A DNA stretch of 64,000 bases from assembly GCF_004010325.2 (NCBI RefSeq), contig NZ_SADR02000012.1:115268-179267 (forward strand), written 5' to 3'. Position numbers and translations under genes: made by a program. The notes beneath the pieces were generated by a model. The model was not told the DNA's origin. It ran no database searches and was given only the letters and a program-made list of their open reading frames with translations. The DNA comes from Mesorhizobium sp. M00.F.Ca.ET.216.01.1.1 (GTDB taxonomy: Bacteria > Pseudomonadota > Alphaproteobacteria > Rhizobiales > Rhizobiaceae). Below are positions 8,569 to 16,114 of the stretch, in pieces (the first letter of the stretch is position 1; each line of letters begins with the position of its first letter).

Positions 8569-10179
8569 CTACTCCGCTGCTTCCTGCATGCGGGGTGCGG
8601 CGCCGAGGACGGCAGCGTCGACATGGGGTTCGAATTTTTCGAAATTGACCGCGAACATTCCGACCAGCCTTGCTGCCTGCCGGTCATAGGCGGCCGTGTC
8701 GGCCCAGGTCGATCTCGGATCGAGGATAGCGTGGTCGACGCCGGCAACCGCCACCGGCACGTCGAAACCAAAATTGGCGTCAGTGCGGAAGTCGGCCGCC
8801 TTCAGCGAGCCGTCGAGCGCCGCGGCAAGCAGCGCTCGCGTCGCCTTGATCGGCATGCGGCGGCCGGTGCCATAGGCACCGCCGGTCCAGCCGGTATTGA
8901 CCAGCCAGCAATCGACGTCGTGCAGGGCAATCAGCTCGCGCAGCAGGCTGCCGTATTCCGAGGGATGGCGCGGCATGAACGGCGCGCCGAAACAGGTCGA
9001 AAACGTCGCTTCGGGTTCGGTGACGCCCTTTTCGGTTCCTGCCACCTTCGCCGTATAGCCGGAGAGGAAATGATACATCGCCTGCGCCGGGGTTAGCCGT
9101 GCGATCGGCGGTATCACGCCGAATGCGTCGGCGGTCAGCATGATGATGTTCCTGGGGTGGCCGGCGCGTCCCGTTTTGCTGGCATTGGGAATGAAGTGAA
9201 GCGGATAGGCGCAGCGCGTGTTTTCGGTAAGCCTGCCGTCGTCGAAATCCGGTACGGCGTCCGCGCCGAGCACCACGTTCTCCAGCACGGTGCCGAAGCG
9301 CTGGGTGGTGGCGAAGATTTCCGGCTCGGCTTCCGCCGAAAGCTTTATCGTCTTGGCATAGCAGCCACCTTCGAAATTGAAGACACCCTGCGGACCCCAG
9401 CCGTGCTCGTCGTCGCCGACCAATGTGCGCGACGGGTCGGCCGACAGCGTCGTCTTGCCAGTCCCCGACAGGCCAAAGAAGATGGCCGCGTCTCCGTCGG
9501 CGCCTTCATTGGCCGAGCAATGCATCGGCATCACGCCCTTCGCCGGCAACAGATAGTTGAGCGCGGTGAACACCGACTTCTTCATTTCGCCGGCATAAGA
9601 AGTGCCGCCGATCAGCACGATCATGCGCGAGAGATCGACGGCGATCACCGTTTCGGTGCGGGTGCCGTGACGGGCGGGATCGGCGCGGAACGACGGCAGG
9701 TCGATGATTGTCATGTCAGGCACGAAGTGCTCGAGTTCGGCTGCTTGCGGACGAATGAGCAGATTGCGGATGAACAAGGAGTGCCAGGCCAGTTCGGTGA
9801 CGACCCTGGTGCGCAGCTTCAATTCCTCGTCGGCGCCGCCGACCAGATCCTGTACATAGAGGTCCATGTTGGCCGCATGAGCGCGAAAATCGGCAAGCAA
9901 GATGTCGAATTGGGCCGGCGAGATCGCCTTGTTGTTGTCCCACCAGACATGCGGTGCGGTGGTTTCGTCGCGCACGACGAATTTGTCCTTGGGCGAGCGG
10001 CCAGTGTGCTGGCCGGTCTCGGCGACCAGCGCGCCATGCGCGGTGAGCCGGGCCTCGCCACGGCCGATCGCTTGCTCGTAGAGTTGAGCCGCACCGAAAT
10101 TATAGCGCACCATGCCCGTGGTCTTCAGGCCGATCCGATCGATCGCGCATGCGGGATTGCGTTTGCCGGCTTCCGACAT
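8569..10179 (-). CDS. pckA: phosphoenolpyruvate carboxykinase (ATP)
   Basis: Converts oxaloacetate and ATP to phosphoenolpyruvate and CO2, the entry to gluconeogenesis from dicarboxylates, which rhizobia need during growth on C4 acids. The 536-residue protein has the kinase P-loop GLSGTGKTT followed by LSADPSR, the substrate-binding RSPKDKF motif near the N-terminus and the TGWTGG segment near the C-terminus. ATG at 10177-10179 has a good ribosome site (AGAGAGGAA). The open frame extends 20 codons upstream without support. The gene is divergent from chvI, a widely conserved arrangement in Rhizobiales. An AT-rich inverted repeat upstream is a candidate operator. Confidence 0.96.
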   Translation of the reverse strand: MSEAGKRNPACAIDRIGLKTTGMVRYNFGAAQLYEQAIGRGEARLTAHGALVAETGQHTGRSPKDKFVVRDETTAPHVWWDNNKAISPAQFDILLADFRAHAANMDLYVQDLVGGADEELKLRTRVVTELAWHSLFIRNLLIRPQAAELEHFVPDMTIIDLPSFRADPARHGTRTETVIAVDLSRMIVLIGGTSYAGEMKKSVFTALNYLLPAKGVMPMHCSANEGADGDAAIFFGLSGTGKTTLSADPSRTLVGDDEHGWGPQGVFNFEGGCYAKTIKLSAEAEPEIFATTQRFGTVLENVVLGADAVPDFDDGRLTENTRCAYPLHFIPNASKTGRAGHPRNIIMLTADAFGVIPPIARLTPAQAMYHFLSGYTAKVAGTEKGVTEPEATFSTCFGAPFMPRHPSEYGSLLRELIALHDVDCWLVNTGWTGGAYGTGRRMPIKATRALLAAALDGSLKAADFRTDANFGFDVPVAVAGVDHAILDPRSTWADTAAYDRQAARLVGMFAVNFEKFEPHVDAAVLGAAPRMQEAAE

Positions 10180-10523
10180 GGAGTGTTCCTCTCTGATTTG
10201 CCGCGTCTTGACCGGCGAGTTCCTGGAACCCCGCTGCATGGGGCTGAAAAGGGTCAGAACCAGAAAAACCGAATGATATCAAATCATTAATCGATTTAAA
10301 TATTTTGAAAGTTGTTTAAATCGTTTATATGTGCAAAAAAGCCAAAGGTTGCCCAAGGGATTGGCAATCCTTGATCGTCCAATCCGTGTCGAGGTGCGAT
10401 TGTGGCCGCCGGCATGCCGCTGGTGACAGCGGACGGAGCCTATGCCACATTTTGTACCTAATTTGTCCTGCAAAAGCCCCTTCTCGACGAAAGAAGGGAC
10501 AGCTCATGAGGGAGCCGCTTGAA
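10180..10523. promoter_or_regulatory. divergent pckA-chvI control region
   Basis: A 344-bp interval without genes. Its centre is AT-rich, unlike the surroundings, and holds an inverted repeat: AATCGATTTAAA at 10289-10300 and TTTAAATCGTTT at 10315-10326 (one mismatch in twelve), 14 bp apart. This could bind a LacI-type repressor of pckA or ChvI itself. Two short arms of such AT-rich DNA could also simply be promoter elements. The chvI ribosome site AGGGAG is at 10509-10514. Confidence 0.5.
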
Positions 10524-11225
10524 ATGGCAACAATCGCGCTTGTCGATGACGATCGCAACATCCTGACTTCGGTCTCGATCGCCCTCGAATCCGAGGGGTA
10601 TCGTGTCGAAACCTACACGGATGGCGCATCGGCGCTGGAAGGCCTGGCGGCACGCCCGCCAAATCTCGCCATCCTCGACATCAAGATGCCGCGCATGGAC
10701 GGCATGGAGCTGCTGCGCCGGATGCGGCAGAAATCCGACCTGCCGGTGATCTTCCTGACATCGAAGGACGACGAGATCGATGAGCTTTTCGGCCTCAAGA
10801 TGGGCGCCGACGACTTCATCCGCAAACCCTTTTCGCAGCGTCTCCTTGTCGAGCGGGTTCGCGCAGTGCTGCGCCGCACCAGCGCCCGCGAGGCGGCCGC
10901 CAAGGCGCCCAGCCAGCAGGCGCGTTCGCTGGAGCGCGGCCAACTTGTCATGGACCAGGAGCGACACACTTGCACCTGGAAAGGCGAGCCGGTGACGCTT
11001 ACTGTCACCGAGTTCCTGATCCTGCACTCGCTGGCGCAGCGGCCCGGTGTGGTAAAAAGCCGTGATGCGCTGATGGATTCGGCCTATGATGAGCAGGTCT
11101 ATGTCGACGACCGCACCATCGACAGTCACATCAAGCGGCTGCGCAAGAAGTTCAAGGCCGTCGATGACGACTTCGAGATGATCGAAACCCTTTACGGAGT
11201 CGGATACCGGTTCCGCGAAGCATGA
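10524..11225 (+). CDS. chvI: two-component response regulator ChvI
   Basis: A 233-residue OmpR-type DNA-binding response regulator. The receiver domain covers residues 1-120 with the acidic pocket in LVDDD, the phospho-acceptor Asp52 in [10 protein letters not shown], and the Lys in KPFSQRL. The winged-helix output domain covers 135-233 ([24 protein letters not shown]). ChvI with the sensor ChvG controls envelope, acid-response, exopolysaccharide and motility genes and is needed for symbiosis or virulence. ATG 10524 matches the family start ([12 protein letters not shown]); ATG 10506 would add six residues. The chvG gene follows 22 bp later. Confidence 0.95.
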   Translation: MATIALVDDDRNILTSVSIALESEGYRVETYTDGASALEGLAARPPNLAILDIKMPRMDGMELLRRMRQKSDLPVIFLTSKDDEIDELFGLKMGADDFIRKPFSQRLLVERVRAVLRRTSAREAAAKAPSQQARSLERGQLVMDQERHTCTWKGEPVTLTVTEFLILHSLAQRPGVVKSRDALMDSAYDEQVYVDDRTIDSHIKRLRKKFKAVDDDFEMIETLYGVGYRFREA

Positions 11226-11247
11226 ATTCAGCGGGAGCTGCTATTCG

Positions 11248-13032
11248 ATGGCAGTGGACGTAGAGCGAAGCAGACGGGCGGGCGCTGTCAGGCGGCCGCC
11301 GCGGATTCTGCCCGCATTCCTGTCGAAAATCACAGTGCCCATGCGCCGCTTCCTCGGCCATCACATCTTTTCCAGCCTGACGCGGCGTATCCTTTTCCTC
11401 AACCTTGCCGGCCTGGCCGTCCTGGTCACCGGCATTCTCTACCTGAACACCTTCCGCGACGGGCTTATCGATGCCCGTGTCGAAAGCCTGATGACCCAAG
11501 GCGAGATCATCGCCGGCGCGATTGCGGCGTCGGCGACGGTCGAGACCGATTCGATCAGCATCGATCCGGAAAAACTGCTTGAACTGCAGGCCGGCGAGAG
11601 CCTCGGCCCCGGCACCGACCAGCTCGACAACCTGGATTTCCCGATCAACCCGGAACGCGTGGCGCCGGTGCTCAGGCGATTGATCTCGCCGACGCGCACG
11701 CGGGCCCGCATCTACGACCGTGACGCCAACCTGTTGCTTGATTCGCGCCATCTCTATTCGCGCGGCCAGATCCTTCGCTACGACCTGCCGCCGGTCAAGG
11801 AGGAAGAACCCGACCTTCTGGAGCGCATCCAGAAATTCGTCTTCGATTTCTTCCGCAACACCCAGCTGCCAGTCTACCATGAACAGCCGGGCGGCAACGG
11901 TGCTGCATTCCCGGAAGTGGTCAAGGCGCTTACCGGCAGCCCGTCGACCATCGTGCGGATCAGCGAACAGGGTGAGCAGATTGTTTCGGTGGCCGTGCCG
12001 ATCCAGCGCTTCCGCGCCGTTCTCGGGGTGCTGATGCTGTCGACCGAAGGCGGCGACATCGACAAGATCGTCGCTGCCGAACGCAAGGCGATCTTGCGCG
12101 TCTTCGGCATCGCCGCCCTTGTCACCGCAATCCTGTCGATGCTGCTGGCCTCGACCATCGCCAACCCGCTGCGCAGGCTGTCGGCCGCTGCGGTGCGGGT
12201 GCGGCGCGGCGTCAAGAACCGCGAGGAAATCCCGGATTTCTCCGATCGGCAGGACGAGATCGGCAATCTGTCGATCGCCGTACGCGACATGACCAATGCG
12301 CTCTACGCCCGTATCGAGGCGATCGAAAGTTTTGCGGCTGACGTCTCGCATGAATTGAAGAACCCGCTCACCTCGCTGCGCAGCGCGGTGGAAACGCTGC
12401 CACTGGCCAAGAACGACACATCGCGCGGCCGGCTGATGGAAATCATCCAGCACGATGTCAGGCGGCTGGACCGTCTCATAACCGATATTTCGGACGCATC
12501 CCGCCTCGACGCCGAACTGGCGCGTGAAGATGCCGGAACGGTCGACCTGAAGAAGTTCATCACCGATCTCGTCGCCGTCTCGCGCGAGACCACGCGCAAC
12601 AAGAAGGCGGTCGAGATCGAACTGAAAGTCGCCAAGTTGCCGCCAGGTATCAAAGGCTACTTCGTCGCCGGCCATGATCTAAGGATCGGTCAGGTCATCA
12701 CCAACCTGATCGAGAATGCCCGCTCCTTCGTCCCCGAAGAGCATGGTCACATCGCCATATCGCTGGCACGCGCCGGCAAGTTCAACATCATCACCATCGA
12801 CGACAATGGGCCGGGCATCCGGGCCGACAACATCGATCGCATTTTTGAACGCTTCTACACCGACCGCCCGGCCGGCGAGGCGTTCGGCCAGAATTCGGGA
12901 CTTGGCCTGTCGATCAGCCGGCAGATCGCCGAAGCACATGGCGGCACGCTGACCGCCGAGAACATCCCGGGCACCAAGCCCGGTGAAATCAAGGGTGCGC
13001 GCTTCGTCGTGACGCTGCCGGCAGAAGCATGA
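11248..13032 (+). CDS. chvG: sensor histidine kinase ChvG
   Basis: A 594-residue inner-membrane sensor. Transmembrane helix 1 is near residues 48-70 (ILFLNLAGLAVLVTGILYL), followed by a periplasmic domain of about 220 residues and helix 2 near 287-310, then HAMP, HisKA with the phospho-acceptor His368 in SHELKNPL, and an HATPase domain (NLIENA, DNGPGI, GLGLSISR). In the ChvG-ChvI system the periplasmic domain is bound by the repressor ExoR, which is not in this window. It is directly downstream of chvI and 6 bp before hprK. Confidence 0.95.
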   Translation: MAVDVERSRRAGAVRRPPRILPAFLSKITVPMRRFLGHHIFSSLTRRILFLNLAGLAVLVTGILYLNTFRDGLIDARVESLMTQGEIIAGAIAASATVETDSISIDPEKLLELQAGESLGPGTDQLDNLDFPINPERVAPVLRRLISPTRTRARIYDRDANLLLDSRHLYSRGQILRYDLPPVKEEEPDLLERIQKFVFDFFRNTQLPVYHEQPGGNGAAFPEVVKALTGSPSTIVRISEQGEQIVSVAVPIQRFRAVLGVLMLSTEGGDIDKIVAAERKAILRVFGIAALVTAILSMLLASTIANPLRRLSAAAVRVRRGVKNREEIPDFSDRQDEIGNLSIAVRDMTNALYARIEAIESFAADVSHELKNPLTSLRSAVETLPLAKNDTSRGRLMEIIQHDVRRLDRLITDISDASRLDAELAREDAGTVDLKKFITDLVAVSRETTRNKKAVEIELKVAKLPPGIKGYFVAGHDLRIGQVITNLIENARSFVPEEHGHIAISLARAGKFNIITIDDNGPGIRADNIDRIFERFYTDRPAGEAFGQNSGLGLSISRQIAEAHGGTLTAENIPGTKPGEIKGARFVVTLPAEA

Positions 13033-13038
13033 TCGCGA

Positions 13039-13500
13039 ATGCCTGATCCGACCACGAAGGCTGAGAACATTCACGGAACCGCGATTCTGATCGGCGATCG
13101 CGGCATTCTCATTAGCGGACCGTCCGGTTCTGGCAAGACGACGCTGGCGTTCGCACTCATCGATCATTGCCGCGTGCGCGGGTTGTTCTCGCGGCTGATC
13201 GGGGACGACAGGCTGCTTGCCGCCAATCGTGCCGGGCGGCTGGTCTGCCACGTGCCTTCCCCGATCGCTGGCCTCGCCGAAGTGCCGGGATTTGGTCCGC
13301 GACCGCTATCGTTCGAGCCTGGCTGCGTTATCGATCTCCATATAAGGCTGGTGCCGCATGAGCAAATGGCACGCTTTCAGGAGGATTTCATCGAGCCGGT
13401 CGCGAGCTGCCCGGTGCCGCGGATCGATCTTGCCGAGCGTAACATTCCGGCGGCCTTGCCAGCGGTGATGTCGCGGCTGTCGATTGCGCCTTTCGTATAA
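13039..13500 (+). CDS. hprK: HPr kinase/phosphorylase, short alphaproteobacterial form
   Basis: Phosphorylates HPr on its regulatory serine and removes that phosphate. Only the C-terminal kinase domain is present: 153 residues against about 310 in Firmicutes, the normal state in Alphaproteobacteria. The Walker A GPSGSGKTT is at residues 27-35, and GDDRLLAA and the EVPGFGPR region fit the catalytic core. It lies between chvG and the EIIA-Man/HPr genes, which links the ChvG-ChvI system and the regulatory PTS in one locus. Confidence 0.9.
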   Translation: MPDPTTKAENIHGTAILIGDRGILISGPSGSGKTTLAFALIDHCRVRGLFSRLIGDDRLLAANRAGRLVCHVPSPIAGLAEVPGFGPRPLSFEPGCVIDLHIRLVPHEQMARFQEDFIEPVASCPVPRIDLAERNIPAALPAVMSRLSIAPFV

Positions 13501-13675
13501 GGCATCGCAGGCTCTGGTTCGATTTTTTGCTGCAATGCGTCAAAATGGCCCAAGCTTGCGCAATTTTGGGCTTGTCAACGCGCCTCGCGTCGACAAGATA
13601 GCGCTCCCGCCGCCCGGACTGGCCGGCGAGCATGAAATGCGCCTGTAAAGCGGCGATGACGGGAGCCACCAACGA

Positions 13676-14077
13676 ATGATCGGACTCGTGCTTGTGACGC
13701 ACGGTCAACTGGCCGCCGAATTCCGACATGCCGTGGAACATGTCGTCGGGCCACAAGACAATTTCGAGACCGTGGCGATCGGCGCCGACGACGATATGGA
13801 GCAGCGCCGCCGCGACATCGTCGATGCGGTGGCGCATGTCGAGACCGGGTCGGGCGTCATCGTCTTGACCGACATGTTCGGCGGCACGCCCTCGAACCTC
13901 GCCATCTCGGTGATGGAATCCGGCCGTATCGAGGTCATTGCCGGCATGAACCTGCCGATGCTGATCAAGCTGTCCAGCATTCGCAAGGGCGACAACATGG
14001 CGGCTGCACTCGACGAAGCGCAAGCCGCCGGCCGTAAATACATCAATGTCGCCAGCCAGCTCCTGAGCAGCAAATGA
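13676..14077 (+). CDS. PTS EIIA component, mannose family
   Basis: A 133-residue EIIA-Man-type protein with the phospho-acceptor His9 (LVLVTHGQLA) and the conserved TDMFGGTPSN motif. No EIIB, EIIC or EIID partner is adjacent, as in other Rhizobiales where this protein has a regulatory role, likely reporting carbon and nitrogen status, and is phosphorylated through HPr. Its stop overlaps the HPr start by four bases (ATGA at 14074). Confidence 0.92.
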   Translation: MIGLVLVTHGQLAAEFRHAVEHVVGPQDNFETVAIGADDDMEQRRRDIVDAVAHVETGSGVIVLTDMFGGTPSNLAISVMESGRIEVIAGMNLPMLIKLSSIRKGDNMAAALDEAQAAGRKYINVASQLLSSK

Positions 14078-14370
14078 ACGCGCTGTCGCCGGAGAAGGAT
14101 CGGATCGTTCGGGAGTTTCCGATCGTCAACCAGCGCGGCCTGCATGCGCGCGCCTCGGCGAAGTTCGTCCAGGTCGCCAGCGGCTTCAACGCCACTGTCC
14201 ATGTCGAGAAGGACGGCGTCACGGTCGGCGGCACCTCGATCATGGGCCTGATGATGTTGGCGGCGAGCCCGGGCTATTCGATCCGCGTCACCGCCAGCGG
14301 GCCGGAAGCCGCAAATGTCATCGATGCGCTGGAGCAACTGGTCGCTTCTCGCTTCGGCGAGGAATGCTGA
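14074..14370 (+). CDS. ptsH: HPr phosphocarrier protein
   Basis: A 98-residue HPr/NPr. The active-site His24 sits in RGLHARAS and the regulatory serine Ser55 in GTSIMGLMML, so both phosphorylation sites are kept. It would receive phosphate from EI-Ntr (not in the window) and pass it to the overlapping EIIA-Man protein, while HprK modifies the serine. Length is slightly above the usual 85-90 because of an N-terminal extension. Confidence 0.93.
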   Translation: MNALSPEKDRIVREFPIVNQRGLHARASAKFVQVASGFNATVHVEKDGVTVGGTSIMGLMMLAASPGYSIRVTASGPEAANVIDALEQLVASRFGEEC

Positions 14371-14395
14371 CCTCGCCCCTCAAAGACATACACGA

Positions 14396-14411
14396 ATAAA
14401 GATTTCTTTAT
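14396..14411. promoter_or_regulatory. candidate operator of the SAM/SAH regulon upstream of ahcY
   Basis: A 16-bp palindrome with seven-base arms, ATAAAGA and TCTTTAT, around a TT centre, lies 115 bp before ahcY. It is AT-rich in a GC-rich surrounding. Palindromes of this kind are known upstream of methionine-cycle genes in Proteobacteria as sites for ArsR-family SahR/SamR-type regulators. The assignment is by memory of the motif style and position, not by a search. Confidence 0.5.
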
Positions 14412-14525
14412 ATCCCATTGTCGTTCGACCGGCGATCTGCTAGTCAAGCTGGCAACCCGCGCCCTTCGATGCGCCTTCCGGCGTGGGCGCGTTCCGCAAA
14501 AACCAATTCGCATCGGAGCACTGCC

Positions 14526-15926
14526 ATGACGGGTAGCAAGGATTATGTGGTCGCCGACATTTCGCTTGCCGGCTGGGGCCGCAAGGAGATCGAGATCGCC
14601 GAAACCGAAATGCCGGGGCTGATGGCTTGCCGCGAGGAATTCGGCGACAAGAAGCCGCTCAAGGGCGCGCGCATCACCGGTTCGCTGCACATGACCATCC
14701 AGACGGCAGTATTGATCGAAACGCTGAAGGTGCTTGGCGCCGATATCCGCTGGGCCTCCTGCAACATCTTTTCGACCCAAGACCACGCGGCTGCCGCGAT
14801 TGCCGAAGCCGGCGTTCCTGTGTTTGCCATCAAGGGCGAGACGCTTGAGGACTATTGGGACTACACCGACAGGATCTTCCAGTGGGCCGATGGCGGCACC
14901 TCCAACATGATCCTCGACGACGGCGGCGATGCCACCATGTACATCCTGACCGGCGCCCGCGCCGAAGCCGGCGAGGACGTGTTGTCCAATCCGGGCAGCG
15001 AAGAGGAAGAGATCCTGTTTGCCCAGATCAAGAAGCGGATGAAGGCGTCGCCCGGCTTCTTCGCCAAGCAGAAGGCGGCAATCCGCGGCGTCACCGAAGA
15101 GACGACGACCGGCGTCAACCGGCTCTACCAGTTGCAGAAGAAGGGGCTGTTGCCGTTCCCGGCCATCAACGTCAACGATTCGGTGACCAAGTCGAAATTC
15201 GACAACAAATATGGCTGCAAGGAATCGCTGGTCGACGGCATTCGCCGCGGCACCGACACGATGATGGCCGGCAAGGTCGCGGTCGTGTGCGGCTATGGCG
15301 ACGTCGGCAAGGGTTCGTCGGCCTCGCTGAAGGGCGCCGGCGCCCGCGTCAAGGTTACCGAAGTCGATCCGATCTGCGCCCTGCAGGCGGCGATGGACGG
15401 CTTCGAGGTCGTCACGCTCGAAGATGCCGCCCCGACCGCCGACATCGTCATCACCACCACCGGCAACAAGGATGTCGTCACCATCGACCACATGCGGGCT
15501 ATGAAGGACATGGTGATCGTCGGCAACATCGGCCACTTCGACAACGAGATCCAGGTGGCGGCGCTGCGCAATCTGAAATGGACCAATGTCAAGCCGCAAG
15601 TCGACATGATCACCTTCCCGGACGGCAAGCGGATGATCCTCTTGTCGGAGGGCCGCCTGCTCAATCTCGGCAACGCCACAGGCCATCCGAGCTTCGTCAT
15701 GTCGGCTTCGTTCACCAACCAGGTGCTGGCACAAATCGAGCTGTTCTCCAAGCACGGCCAGTACCAGAACCAGGTCTATGTCCTGCCGAAACACCTCGAC
15801 GAAAAGGTCGCGCGCCTGCATCTCGGCAAGCTCGGCGCCCGCCTGACCGAACTGTCCGGCGAACAGGCCGCCTATATCGGTGTTACCCCGCAAGGGCCGT
15901 TCAAGCCGGAACACTACCGCTATTAA
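14526..15926 (+). CDS. ahcY: adenosylhomocysteinase
   Basis: Hydrolyses S-adenosylhomocysteine to adenosine and homocysteine, removing the product inhibitor of methyltransferases. The 466-residue protein starts at ATG 14526 ([20 protein letters not shown]); the longer frame from 14418 reads through the leader. The NAD-binding [15 protein letters not shown] is present, as are the catalytic SLTHMTIQT-type block (here TGSLHMTIQ), the ENLYGC-type segment (NKYGCKESL) and the C-terminal KPEHYRY. The alphaproteobacterial internal insertion is present. A strong terminator follows. Confidence 0.97.
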   Translation: MTGSKDYVVADISLAGWGRKEIEIAETEMPGLMACREEFGDKKPLKGARITGSLHMTIQTAVLIETLKVLGADIRWASCNIFSTQDHAAAAIAEAGVPVFAIKGETLEDYWDYTDRIFQWADGGTSNMILDDGGDATMYILTGARAEAGEDVLSNPGSEEEEILFAQIKKRMKASPGFFAKQKAAIRGVTEETTTGVNRLYQLQKKGLLPFPAINVNDSVTKSKFDNKYGCKESLVDGIRRGTDTMMAGKVAVVCGYGDVGKGSSASLKGAGARVKVTEVDPICALQAAMDGFEVVTLEDAAPTADIVITTTGNKDVVTIDHMRAMKDMVIVGNIGHFDNEIQVAALRNLKWTNVKPQVDMITFPDGKRMILLSEGRLLNLGNATGHPSFVMSASFTNQVLAQIELFSKHGQYQNQVYVLPKHLDEKVARLHLGKLGARLTELSGEQAAYIGVTPQGPFKPEHYRY

Positions 15927-15954
15927 CCAACGCGAAAATTACCACTAGATATTG

Positions 15955-15990
15955 AAGCCGGGCGATTGACTTTTCGCCCGGCTTTATTTT
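15955..15990 (+). terminator. Rho-independent terminator of ahcY
   Basis: A perfect 10-bp stem (AAGCCGGGCG at 15955-15964, CGCCCGGCTT at 15975-15984) with a 10-nt loop and a TATTTTT tail, 28 bp after the ahcY stop. Confidence 0.92.
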
Positions 15991-16114
15991 TGCGCTGATT
16001 GATTCTTCACGCCGATTCCCGCAAGCGCTATGGTGCTGATTCGTGGCTCGGGGGACGAGGCCCGACGCACGCATCAGGGCGGTCTTGCATTCAGGCGGCG
16101 AAAAGGACCAAGAC

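Noticed and set aside
9157..10290. Plus-strand open frame of 377 codons opposite pckA
   Set aside because: pckA on the minus strand has all its motifs; the long antisense frame is a by-product of high GC at third positions.
11152..12675. Minus-strand open frame of 507 codons opposite chvG
   Set aside because: Shadow of chvG; composition is rich in Arg, Gln and Asp with no recognisable domain.
14371..14525. SAH riboswitch in the ahcY leader
   Set aside because: No recognisable conserved core of a SAH or SAM riboswitch was found; a DNA palindrome for a protein regulator fits better.
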